The notes under the pieces are model-generated. The model did not search any database. It was given only the letters and a program-made list of their open reading frames with translations, and had not been told where the DNA came from. From Rhizoclosmatium globosum (Eukaryota; Chytridiomycota; Chytridiomycetes; Chytridiales; Chytriomycetaceae), in NCBI GenBank assembly GCA_002104985.1, contig MCGO01000054.1:124001-188000 (forward strand): a stretch of 64,000 bases of DNA, read 5' to 3'. Positions 11,566-21,397 of the stretch are shown in pieces. A program made the position numbers and the translations under genes. Within the stretch, counting starts at the first letter, position 1. Every line of letters starts with the position of its first letter.

Positions 11566-11760
11566 TATTGGAAGCCAGTTCCCGGGCAACCGAGATACTG
11601 GGTAACAGTGAGCTCTCAGGTGTACAAAGTAATGATGAGTTAACATACCCGAATAAATTTAATAACTTCTTTCCAATATCCTCATTCCGTGCCCCTCCCG
11701 TGCCTCCGACTCCATCCCGACCTCCGTCTCCACCGCACGCCCCGGGCACCACTTCCAATA
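11566..11760 (+). repeat. 5' LTR of the copia element
   Basis: 195 bp, starting TATTGGAAG and ending CTTCCAATA, a 9-bp perfect inverted end. Termini are TA...TA rather than the usual TG...CA. Preceded by the target duplication AGTAT. Confidence 0.93.
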
Positions 11761-11772
11761 GATTAAGAGTCT
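11761..11772 (+). other. Probable primer binding site (tRNA-Lys(CUU) anticodon arm)
   Basis: The 12 bases directly after the LTR are GATTAAGAGTCT. Their reverse complement, AGACTCTTAATC, matches the anticodon stem-loop of eukaryotic tRNA-Lys(CUU) (loop CUCUUAA). There is no TGG as expected for pairing to a tRNA CCA end. Drosophila copia is known to prime from a cleaved 5' half of initiator tRNA-Met, so a half-tRNA primer is plausible here. The tRNA-Lys gene is not in this window. Confidence 0.5.
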
Positions 11773-11944
11773 TCCACTCCACTAAAGCTACGCTAAGTTA
11801 CCCATGTATCCCCTTGTTTGGAGAACGTTTCAGAATCTGAAACACGACACTTTGAAACACTATCAAGAATACTCCTTTACTCCTCTCAACCCTCACTCAA
11901 CAACAATACTAAATAACAAAACTCAGTTATCGAATTCAAAAATC

Positions 11945-12496
11945 TTAAATACGACGAGTATGGACGATTGCCACAATGCCATCCTCACTATAAACGAGGA
12001 CACTGTCAACGTACCGAACCTCCTTATACACACCCAAATTCACCATCTTCGCCAACTCCGCAACATATTGTTGCATCCACGGCGTAACCTCATAATCCCC
12101 CTCAGCACTCCCTGCTGAAACCCAACGAGACTGTCCAAAACCTTCTGCCACCAACCTTGGTCGCCTCATAGGCATTCCATAATCACTACGGTCAACCCAA
12201 TCGACCAACTCTGGCATCTCATCGTCAGAATCGTCGATGAAACACTCGGATTCACTGCACACTTCCGCCTCGACAACATTCCAAAAGTCGGCAAAAGTCC
12301 AAAAATAGTTCGAATCCTCACCACCTTCACGACCACTGACTCCCACTTGAACCTCAATCGTATTTACCACCATTGAGCCTGAGTCTTGTTCAAATAAAGT
12401 AGCACTTGACATCGACGCTTGAAGCATTGTCATGAAACTTTCTATTTCCAAAAATACTGACAAATCGAAACAAGCTGTCCAAACACGACAGCCCAT
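11945..12496 (-). CDS. Antisense ORF in the retrotransposon leader, function unknown
   Basis: A 183-codon frame on the strand opposite to gag-pol, lying wholly in the leader between the 5' LTR and gag. The ATG is at 12496 and the stop at 11945. The product would be acidic (runs such as IDDSDDEMPELVDW) with a more mixed C-terminal half (PWMQQYVAELAKMV). I recognise no domain. The leader is unusually long for copia, and this frame fills most of it. It could be an accessory gene, a captured host fragment, or chance. About 180 bp separate its start from the gag start. Confidence 0.35.
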   Translation of the reverse strand: MGCRVWTACFDLSVFLEIESFMTMLQASMSSATLFEQDSGSMVVNTIEVQVGVSGREGGEDSNYFWTFADFWNVVEAEVCSESECFIDDSDDEMPELVDWVDRSDYGMPMRRPRLVAEGFGQSRWVSAGSAEGDYEVTPWMQQYVAELAKMVNLGVYKEVRYVDSVLVYSEDGIVAIVHTRRI

Positions 12497-12674
12497 TTGG
12501 AAATACTCCGAAACGCGAAATAGCAATTTCGTAATATTCCGAGACTGAATTTCAACATTTCACCGGAATTTTAACCCCTCACGTTTCAAAGTAAACCAAA
12601 CTATAAGAGGAGTACAAACAACAACTCTGAACTTTACTTTAAAACAAAAACATCGTTCAAAAGACCCAAACAAA

Positions 12675-13914
12675 ATGGCCACTGATTACAACCGCGAAAA
12701 CCGCGTCACCATCGAACGTATGTTCCTCACACTACAACTCCCCTATCACCAGCATAAGACTGAAACTAACGCTCCAACCAGCCTTGAAGGGACCACAAAA
12801 TGTCACGACTTGGGGTTACGACTTCAACCGCCTCTTGGCTCACTACAAGTTGGACCACTTGATCGACACAAGCTATGTCCAGGCTGCACACGGCCCAATC
12901 CCAGCTGCCAACGTCGCCAACACCATGCTCCTCGACCCAGGAATGTTGCATCACGCGCACGTCACTCCCAATGACATCTATAAGATGATTCCAGGTGTTG
13001 ACAACCCCACTGCAACGTTCCCCGGCACCATCAGAGAAAACAAAGGAGGTCTCCTGTTCCTCAAGAACAACATCTCCCCACACCTCCGTGTCAACATCGA
13101 CCCTGTCGGTACCTGCCTCTACACCCAACTCACAATGATCCTCAACCGCTGCAACAACATGACTGACGCTGACGCCAAGCGAATTGCCAAAGAGGTCATC
13201 AACTTTAAGATGATGGCAACTGACTCCGTCTCGGACCTGTTCACTCGCTTCCGTCAAATCACCACCCCAGTCAATGCCAACCCGCAAAACACCCATTTCC
13301 AACACCTCCTCGGTTTCCCAAGACAGCGCACGATCATTTCGGACTCGTTGGTCGCTCCTTTCCACCACCAGAGAGGAAAGATCGGAACCGACGCTATCGT
13401 TCACAACCTGGATCAACTTCAGACTCTCATCGAGACCATTGCAGACGAAATCGAATACGTACCACAGCAAGCCATCGCGAACCTCACTGTCAAAGACACA
13501 GAAGAGCCCACTCGCGATCGCCGCCCTCAACGTGGTGCTGGAAACGACCGCCCGTCCAACAGTCGCTACAACCCCCTCCAGACTCCGCGTAACCCTGTGC
13601 CAGCAACGTTTCAGTGCAAGACCTGCAATATGGTTGGAAATCACTACACCTGGCAGTGCCGTAAAGACGCCCGTTATGCCGACTTTGTTTCGAAGAACAA
13701 AACCAAAAGTCAGGGGAACCGCGACGGACGAGATAAAGGAAAAACTCCATTTCGTGCACCATCCACCCAGGAAGTCATTGACGTCTTAGTGAACGCCGCC
13801 AAGGACAAGAAGATGTCTGCAAAATTGAAGGCAGCCTTCGCGAACCTTACCGTCACTGAAGACCCAACGGAAGAAGACAACAATGAAGGGGGACCCTACG
13901 GCTTGGGTTTTTAG
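12675..13914 (+). CDS. gag: Copia Gag polyprotein, with a probable 64-nt intron
   Basis: The ATG at 12675 opens a frame that would stop at 12974. The real Gag frame runs from about 12782 to a TAG at 12912+1000 (13912-13914) with no ATG near its start. A canonical intron at 12718-12781 (GTATGT donor, ACTAAC branch, CCAG acceptor, length 64) joins them in phase, placing VTIE directly before LKGPQNVTTW, the usual Gag N-terminal layout. Spliced Gag is about 391 residues. A zinc knuckle near the C-terminus (CKTCNMVGNHYTWQC) has five rather than four residues before the histidine. It forms the retrotransposon particle and binds RNA. Confidence 0.8.
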
Positions 13915-13939
13915 ATTGCCCTCGCGCTGCGACGAGGGC
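13905..13939 (+). promoter_or_regulatory. -1 ribosomal frameshift signal at the gag/pol junction
   Basis: The heptamer GGGTTTT (13905-13911) fits X XXY YYZ exactly in the Gag frame (G GGT TTT) and is followed at once by the Gag stop TAG (13912-13914). After a 6-nt spacer there is a perfect 7-bp stem, GCCCTCG (13918-13924) with CGAGGGC (13933-13939), and an 8-nt loop. The protease frame is the -1 frame and is open from here. All elements of a canonical -1 signal are present. Confidence 0.75.
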
Positions 13940-16900
13940 TCTCCTCTCATTACACTCTTCTACCAACTCTGGACTTTCCACTACTCGGCCAAAATATCTG
14001 ACTCAAACTACTGACCCAATGCCACCCCTCGTGATTGACAACGGTGCAAACCGTTCCATCTTGACTACCATGCACTTCTTCACGTCCTTTTCGAAGAAAG
14101 AATCGACGGTACGGACTTCTAGCAAGTCTGCACCCCTTCTTCAATCGAAAGGTGACCACTACTACACTACTCGACTGTATTTAAGACCATTTACTGATAA
14201 TTCGAAAAACAGGAACCGGTACCGCCGCCATCCCAATCGCCGATGGATACTTTATTATCTTGACAGACGCGAACTATTGCCCTCAAGCCACGGCCTGTCT
14301 CATATCCACCAATGATATTGAGAACTCCGGTTTCCACTTTGTTTCACTTGCTAGAGAGCCCGGTTACATCTTCCAAACCATCTCGCCTGACCCCAAAGCG
14401 GACCATCCAACCATCCTTCGGACCAAACTTCTGTTTGGACTCCATTTCCTCCCGTACCTTGGCTACACAGAAGTAGCGACCAGTTCTGCTGCCCTACTTT
14501 CTGCCAAACTCGAGGATAAACAAGTAAAAGACCTTACAACAGAGCAACTTGCTCGCTACGCTGAAAGACAACAACTACTCTTGAAGCAAGCCAACACCCT
14601 TCATCAACAATTTGGCCACATGTCCATCGACCGACTCCGCCATATGATGAAAGAACGAACGTCTCCTGACCTTCCACCCATTAAACTACCTTCCAAGCCC
14701 CAACTCTGCGAAATTTGTGCCAAAACAACTCGCAACTTGGCCCCTATGACCGGGACACCATCGCCCCGCCACCCTCCAGGCTACATGATCCATTTTGACA
14801 TTCTGGAAATTGTACCGCCACACGACAACAAGTTTCCATTTGTTCTGGTCGGCGCTTGCAACGGGAGCACCTTCAACTGGCACGCTCAACTTGAGCACAA
14901 GGATGAAGCCCTCGTCTACTCCATGCGCATCATTGAACGTATCAAGGAATACCATGACATCAACGTCAAGATTATCCGCGTCGATCCAGGGGAACTAGGA
15001 AGCTCCGATTCTTTTGAGGAATACTGCTTTGTAAAAGGCATCCAACTGGAGAAAACTGCGCGAAAATCTTCCTCCCAGAACGGCAAAGTCGAGCGGCCTA
15101 TTGGAATACTCACCAAAATGACCCGCGCACTCATCGAACAAGCCTCCGAGACCAAACCCTATCCACACAACCGTTGGGGCTTGCCTTTGACCACGCTGTA
15201 GCTCTCAAGAACATTGGACCTGTCCTGAAGCTAAATATTTCGTCACCTGTGTTTGCATTAACCAAAGTCCAGCCCCGCACCTCCCACATTAGGGCCTTTG
15301 GCTGCAAGACCATCTACATGCTCGACAAATCCGACAAGATCTCCAAAGTTGAGCCACGGGGACGCGTTGCTGTCTACGTTGGATTCCAGTCACCCTCACT
15401 TGTCAAACTCGTCGACCTCGCCTCCGCCGAAGTCATCATCCGCCGATTTCGCGACTGTACCTTCTTTGAGGACACCTTCCCCGGAGTGCCAGCCAAACAC
15501 CACGTCAACACGCCTGTATATGATTCGCTCTTTACAAAAAATGTTGACAATTCGAACACGGCCACGACCGAGCAAAAAGTGCTCGCCGCCATCATCCGTC
15601 GACGCGCCATCCTCGACAACACCCTCCATGACACTACACTGGACGCTTTGAGACGCCACAAACCCGCTCCAAAGCCCAACTACAATGTCATCAAATCCTC
15701 CTCCTCCAACTCGACTGTCACTAATACACCTGTTGGAACCTCGAAGACTGGAAAGGTCTGATCAACCCCATCCCATCTTCACTCACTACCCCTAAATCGC
15801 ACCTCACATTGGACTGCGTGCACTTTCCACCAAACAAGGACTGGAATAATGTGTCGCTGTTGGACGCATCAGCACACCCCTACTTCAACTTGAAACCAAC
15901 TGGAATCAGTACGCTGGAACTGACGTCTTGCTTAACAACTTAGCGAAACAGCAACTGATAACCTCCAACCCCAAACTACCCTTCCCAAAACAATCACTAA
16001 AACACCAACCTCCCTACTAGACTCCAACTTCACACACCACTACAAAGTCGCGACCACATCCCTATCTACAACCAGCGGTGACTGCCCGTACAGCGCCAGA
16101 GCCAACCACTCTCCGCCGATCAGGACGCTTGGCCGAAAAAGGAGTCGCTCTCCTCACCTTCAAGCCCATTGATGACCCGGTGGCCGACTCGTTTCAATCC
16201 ACCTTGGACGTTGAAACCACGGAACCAGTGGACCTGCTCTCGATCAACTTCCCGCTGGATCCAGAGGATACTACCGACTTTGCTACTGCCTGGCTTGCCG
16301 CACAACCGCTACCCGACCCAAAGACTCGGAACGAAGCGATGAGCAGCCCAGCCTACAAAGAATGGCACGACGCTGAACTACAAGAAATTCAATCCCTTGT
16401 CAGCAATGGCACGTTCACCCTTGTCAACAAACCTACCGGAGTCAACATTGTTGGATGTAAATGGGTATACAAGCTCAAGATGAATCCAGACGGATCAATT
16501 GAACGCTACAAAGCTCGACTGGTCGCCCAAGGCTACTCTCAACGCTGGGGCTACGACTACTTCGAAACCTACTCACCAGTTATGCGGTCTGCTACCTTAC
16601 GATGGTTACTTGCACTAACAGCCCTTCACAACTGGTCCACGCGCATGATCGACATCAGCTCGGCTTACCTTTATGGTACACTAGACGAGCCGATCTACAT
16701 GAAGCAACCACTAGGCCACTCCAACGGTAACCCAAACCAGGTCTGGCGCCTCCACAAAGGACTCTACGGCCTCAAGCAAGGCGGCCGTGTCTGGTACCAA
16801 ACGCTCACCTCATTCTTGAGAAGCAACGACTACCACCAATCAAAAGCCGACCCCTGCGTCTTCTACAAAACAGTTAACAAGACTACTGTTTACATGGCCA

Positions 16901-17916
16901 TCTACGTCGACGATATCGTCCTATTGGGAGACAACAACTTGATCGACGACACCATCAAAGTTCTCACCTCCAAGTTCAAACTGCGGGACTTAGGAAAACT
17001 CACCTACTGCCTTGGACTGGAAATCGTCTACACAGATACGGGAATTTTGATTCACCAATCTAACTATATAAAACAGATCTTGAAACGCTTCAAGACCCAC
17101 TTCGACCCACTTGACAAGAACGTCAAGCGTGCCATCCCGCTTCCAGTCCACCCGGATTTGACGCAATCACACCCTCCGGATCTACTACTGGAACCGTCGA
17201 AACTATTTCTGGAAGCCCTTGGTTGCATCAACTATGCCGCAATCAACACCCGACCGGAACTTTCCACCGCTATGAGCTTCCTCGGCACATTCTCAAAGAA
17301 ACCCGCCACTCGCCACTTTGATCTACTAATGCATGTATTCCAGTACTTGAACGGCACCCCTGACCTCAGCATCCACTACTCTCGACTTGGAAACAAACAG
17401 ATTAAGGGATACGCTGACGCCGCCTTCAACGTTCACAAAGACACGAAGTCCCAACTTGGTTACATGGTCGTCCTCGCCAACGGTGCTATATCTTGGAAAT
17501 CCACCAAAACCACCACCGTCGCCCTCTCTTCCACTGAAGCCGAGTACATGGCGATTTCTGAACTTGGACGCGAGATACTGACCTTCGTGAATCTCTACGA
17601 AGCCCTGTCTCTCCCACTCGTCAAACCCATTACCATCTACGAGGACAACATGTCTACTATTGCCCAATGTGTCAGCGACGTCTATACACACCGTTCAAAA
17701 CACATTGCCATCCGCTACCACTTCATCAGGGAAATGGTGCAACTCGGAACTATCATCATTGAATACATCAATACACTCGAACAACCAGCTGACCTTCTCA
17801 CGAAGATGCTCGGTCACTCCCTGTTCAAACCACTGCGCGCCCTCTTTGGAATGATGCGACTCATTGACTTTACGACTATGAAGGCCAACGGTAATACACC
17901 AATGGATCTCGACTGA
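13911..17916 (+). pseudogene. pol: Copia Pol: protease, integrase, reverse transcriptase, RNase H; frame breaks in the middle
   Basis: Protease: catalytic-type motif VIDNGANRS (Asn where Ser/Thr is usual) near 14034. A 61-nt intron (14152-14212; GTGACC donor, TACTGATAA branch-like, AACAG acceptor) joins protease to TGTAAIPI in phase. Integrase: HHCC zinc site (LHQQFGHMS..., CEIC), core acids in HFDI and RVDPG. One base seems lost in the G-run at 15176-15179. The integrase tail ends at 15761, and the linker to about 16080 changes frame again. RT-RNase H: open from 16021 to 17916, with YVDD in IYVDDIVLLG and the RNase H segment ALSSTEAEYMA. These produce and insert the cDNA. Whether Pol is functional depends on whether the breaks are real. 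Confidence 0.8.
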
Positions 17917-18260
17917 ACGTAGTTCACCACTTCATTCACACTTTATTACTCGACGGATTGACAATATACTACTATATTCCATCCACTTTACGCTATTCCT
18001 CCTGACCCACAGGCTTCACTATAGCATTTGACATCGTTTTCCCTACACGTTCAAACATAGGTTTTCCACGATCCTTACTTATACTTTTTTCCTCACGTGT
18101 TCGAAAGGACCCAAGGTTTTTACACCACTTGACTGCTCCGCATTTTTTTCCCCAATGGGTTGTTTTTGGAACACAAGTAACGTCTTAACTGACATCAACT
18201 AATTTATTATTGTCTAGTACTCCGAAAACTCACTCCACTCCGCTGCAAAAGACTCGTGCC

Positions 18261-18492
18261 TCGCTTCAGGGGAAGCTCCATGGTCTCGCCACGACACTGC
18301 TGTGTGTCGCTTGAGGGGAAGAATACCCCTCGCGGCGTCGACTGTGCAGTCCTCTTCTCCCAAGCCTCGCTCGAAAAGACTTGCTAAACCCTTACGAGCC
18401 GCGACCTCAGGGCATACGCAACCGAAACCAGCAGTTCCGGCTTCTCCCACAAGCACTCACATCTTGCACACCGTGATTCGCTCAAGGGGAAG
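18261..18492 (+). repeat. Three copies of the polypurine-tract motif before the 3' LTR
   Basis: TCGCTTCAGGGGAAG (18261-18275), TCGCTTGAGGGGAAG (18307-18321) and TCGCTCAAGGGGAAG (18478-18492) share a 15-bp consensus. The last copy directly abuts the 3' LTR and is the expected plus-strand primer. The 17917-18260 spacer before them contains no ORF of note. Confidence 0.7.
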
Positions 18493-18687
18493 TATTGGAA
18501 GCCAGTTCCCGGGCAACCGAGATACTGGGTAACAGTGAGCTCTCAGGTGTACAAAGTAATGATGAGTTAACATACCCGAATAAATTTAATAACTTCTTTC
18601 CAATATCCTCATTCCGTGCCCCTCCCGTGCCTCCGACTCCATCCCGACCTCCGTCTCCACCGCACGCCCCGGGCACCACTTCCAATA
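18493..18687 (+). repeat. 3' LTR of the copia element
   Basis: 195 bp, identical by eye to the 5' LTR and followed by the target duplication AGTAT at 18688-18692. Confidence 0.93.
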
Positions 18688-19209
18688 AGTATTTCTTGTA
18701 CAGAGCATCGGTTTGTTGCTTGAACTTTGAAATAAATGTGGTAAGGGTTTATATGTGGCGTTGATGGATTACTTCGTCAGACACGTGATGGCTTCGCGTA
18801 AGGACTGCGTGTGTTGATGGAGACCTTGCGCCATTGTGCCAAAACTTTGTCATGGTCATATCAAAGTCTAATTTATGTCAATATAATTCTAAAACGTTGG
18901 TTTACAACGTTACCGCTTATGACGTGAAGCGAGTTGGCGCCCTTAGAATGAATGCTGCCGACCTTTTGTTTAACGGCAGCTTCGTCTCTGATACGGATGA
19001 ATGGCTGAGACTTGAGGAGGGCAAAGAGGGACTCAGTCATTTCGGTTCCGCACTAGAACCTTTTTAATGATTCGAGCGCGTGGCCTTATGAACGCTATGC
19101 TTGGTTGGGTCTGGACTTTGGCTGCTTGAGTTAAGGAGGACACTTGACAATCGTTACAGTTACTTAATTGTTTATTTCAGCAAGATGTTAAGTCTGTAGT
19201 TCGGAAGAA

Positions 19210-20677
19210 TCAATCCGCCTCCATAATGTAATTCACGATATCATCGTGTCCGTTTTCGTTTGCAAGTTCAAGCAATTCATCCCTCTCTTCGTCATTTAGA
19301 TCAACTCTTGGATCGTTCCACAAAACCTCAACAACCTCCACAAAACCACTTGCACATGCAACCTGTAGTGGATAGTTTTCGTTGTAGTTTGGATCCACAC
19401 GCTCATCTTTCAGTAACCATTGAACTTCTCGAACTCGCCCGTAGTTTGCTGCAATACTCAACTGAATATTAAGTCGAACAATTGGATCCATTCGCGAATC
19501 CTCCAACAAGACTTGCACAACTTTCAAATGATCGTTGAACAATGCAGTATGAATTGCATATCGATTATCAGCATCCGGATTTGCGTGACCATCTTTCAAT
19601 AAAGCCTTTACGACTTCACTGTGCCCGTTCGCGGCAGCCACTCCAATGGGGGTATTATCCTTGACAGTTGGGTCAGCGCGTCCATCCTTCAATAGGAGTT
19701 CCACAACTTCAACATGACCGAAAGCCGAAGCCCGAAGAATTGAATAGTTATCGCAAGCGGTAGGATCTACACCAGCAAGAGGCAATAACATCTTGACAAT
19801 CTCACTGTATCCATGTCTAGATGCATATCGAATCGCTCCATTATCCTGTGCACGAACGTCCACCGTTGGAACTTGCAAAAGACTCTCAACAGCCTGAACC
19901 CAACCATTCCGACACGCCCACACCAAAGCACGGTTACCTTGACAAGATAAATCAAAATCGCGCCCTTGAATCAAACAATCAACCAGTTTCGCAGCATGCG
20001 TCGGAGTAATCGATACACGCAACCAGAACTGAACACGTCCCTCCCGATTCAGCTCATTTTCATCCTCATCCGAATCTACACTGCTGCTACTCGAGCTATC
20101 CAGATCGGAATTAGTGTTCTCAGAACCGTCATCTTCCCCTTCGTCGTCCCCGTCGTCTTCCACAGCGCCACCGCTTTCTACAGAGCCATTTAAATCAGCG
20201 TTTAGTATTTCCATCAGGAATGCGGCTTGGTATGTGATGGGGAGTCCAAAGAACCAACGTGCTTGAACATCAGCCTTTTCCCAATACTCCCAGATGGATG
20301 ATATACCCAGTCGCTTTAAATAGTGTTTCAAGTGTCGCCGGGCAAAGGAGAAGTCGTAGAACAGAGTCGGTATGAACAGGTGATGGGATGAGAAGCCTAC
20401 GTCAGCCAATTGAGGTGAGATCGGAAGGTGAATGAGAATGTCATCGATGATTTCTGGCGGAATTGAATAGAATGATGCTGGTTCTGTTGGAGTGGGTTGC
20501 TTGGAAGTAGTCGTTATTGAGGGCTGGTTGGGTTTAGTGTACCAATTGACCAATTGACCCTGAGATTAAAGGCCTTACAGTATAAGAGATGTGAGATACG
20601 CTGTGAATCCTGATAGTTTTGGTTGAACCTTGTACTTGTTTGGTGGTCGTTTTGGTGGTGGATGTCATCTTCAACAT
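19210..20677 (-). CDS. F-box-like / ankyrin-repeat protein, member 1
   Basis: Main exon 19210-20523, with a short first exon (20579 to 20668 or 20677) across a 55-nt intron. The main exon has no ATG of its own near its beginning, so the start is in exon 1 at 20677 or 20668. After a Thr/Lys-rich leader comes an F-box-like helix (IPPEIIDDILIHLP), a conserved linker (FARRHLKHYLKRLG, LPITYQAAFL), an acidic D/E/S stretch, and about seven ankyrin-type repeats (GHVEVVELLLKDGRADP and similar). The whole layout recurs in three other minus-strand genes in this window. Probably a substrate adaptor, but no partner can be named. Confidence 0.8.
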
Positions 20678-21084
20678 TTGGAAGGTCTTTTTGAATGCAG
20701 CTGTTGAACACTGTTTTGATGAACGGTGAAGACGTATGTTCGTCAGAGACTCAGAGTAGGACAGTGCTTCATGTGGTACGTTGCTTGTGCTTTTGAACCT
20801 ACAGATGGACAATCGTTATACAAGTATCACGAAGCTGTTTTCAATTACAGTTTCTTAGACTAATAGAACTATAATTTGAGAGGTGTTGTTTGGGCAAAAA
20901 TTCTTGGCGATAGAAATCTTGATTCATTAAAGAATGAATGCACTAAACCAAATCACAACTCCCATCACGAAAACGACGGAATATCAATCGCTAAAGAGTG
21001 ATTTGGAACGATGTAAAATACAAGAATATGCTTGGTACGTGGTTAATTGGATATCCTTCATTTTCTATGTCCATCGTTGTAGCC
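20678..21084. other. Intergenic, no gene seen
   Basis: About 400 bp of AT-rich sequence between the start of the ankyrin gene and tRNA-Cys. No conserved exon or repeat recognised. Confidence 0.4.
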
Positions 21085-21158
21085 AGGATTGGTAGCTCAG
21101 TGGTAGAGCGTAGGACTGCAAATCCCGAGGTCGCGGGATCAACCCCCGCCCGGTCCTG
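21085..21158 (+). tRNA. tRNA-Cys(GCA)
   Basis: Cloverleaf visible: acceptor AGGATTG pairs CGGTCCT with G-T wobbles, anticodon loop CTGCAAA (GCA), T stem GCGGG/CCCGC. No intron. The final G is the discriminator base. Confidence 0.92.
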
Positions 21159-21241
21159 CTTTTAGAGGGAATGGCAGGGGGGTGGTTGTTGAATTGAGGT
21201 GTTGGAGTCGAAATCTCAGGATTGCGAAATGTCTGTTGCTT

Positions 21242-21397
21242 TTAAGTGAATGGCTGCCACTTTCTGAACGTATGATCCAAATCCTTTTGCCTTTCATCAT
21301 CATCCGGGATGATGTCTTCAGCCCCTTTCTTCCTGACAATCATCGCCGCATCAAACGTATGCAGAATGCAGAAGAAGAAGGATACGAAGGCAGGCAT
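21242..21397 (-). CDS. Possible 51-residue membrane microprotein
   Basis: ATG at 21397, stop TAA at 21242-21244. The N-terminus is hydrophobic (MPAFVSFFFCILHTF), then AAMIVRKKGAED and an acidic-to-basic tail. It resembles small ER membrane proteins in shape only. The rest of the 21159-21654 gap has no other candidate. Low confidence; it may be chance or one exon of a larger gene. Confidence 0.25.
   Translation of the reverse strand: MPAFVSFFFCILHTFDAAMIVRKKGAEDIIPDDDERQKDLDHTFRKWQPFT

Larger units (their letters stand above)
11566..18687 (+). mobile_element. Full-length Ty1/copia LTR retrotransposon, 7.1 kb
   Basis: Two 195-bp direct LTRs (11566-11760 and 18493-18687) look identical throughout. 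The element is bounded by a perfect 5-bp target duplication, AGTAT (11561-11565 and 18688-18692). Order inside: primer site, 0.9-kb leader with an antisense ORF, gag, then protease, integrase, reverse transcriptase and RNase H (integrase before RT, the copia order), a 0.58-kb 3' spacer, polypurine tract, LTR. Identical LTRs imply a recent insertion. It sits antisense inside an exon of the nucleotidase gene. Confidence 0.95.
10819..19040 (-). pseudogene. Cytosolic pyrimidine 5'-nucleotidase (NT5C3/UMPH-1 family), split by a retrotransposon
   Basis: Exons: 18914-19040, 18773-18867, then one exon now in two pieces (18688-18724 and 11327-11565), 11068-11261, 10819-11019. All splice phases fit (introns 46, 48, 65 and 48 nt). 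If the copia element and one copy of its 5-bp target duplication are ignored, the exons add to 888 nt, 295 residues, the normal family length. Family marks: the HAD nucleophile motif DFDMTMT, MVEWW, PFLVFSAG, VSNRM.FD, and the acidic loop GDSMGDL. The enzyme dephosphorylates pyrimidine nucleoside monophosphates in the cytosol. Both flanks of the insertion read in the same frame into each other. As assembled, no full protein can be made unless the 7.1-kb insert is removed. The start ATG is at 19040. Confidence 0.9.

Noticed and set aside
12675..12974. A separate 99-residue protein upstream of gag
   Set aside because: Beyond the proposed donor at 12718 it is simply intron and out-of-frame Gag sequence.
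15756..16020. A third retrotransposon intron of 265 nt
   Set aside because: Length and phase fit, but the donor (GTCTGA) is weak and the interval reads like coding sequence in shifting frames, so frame errors are as likely.
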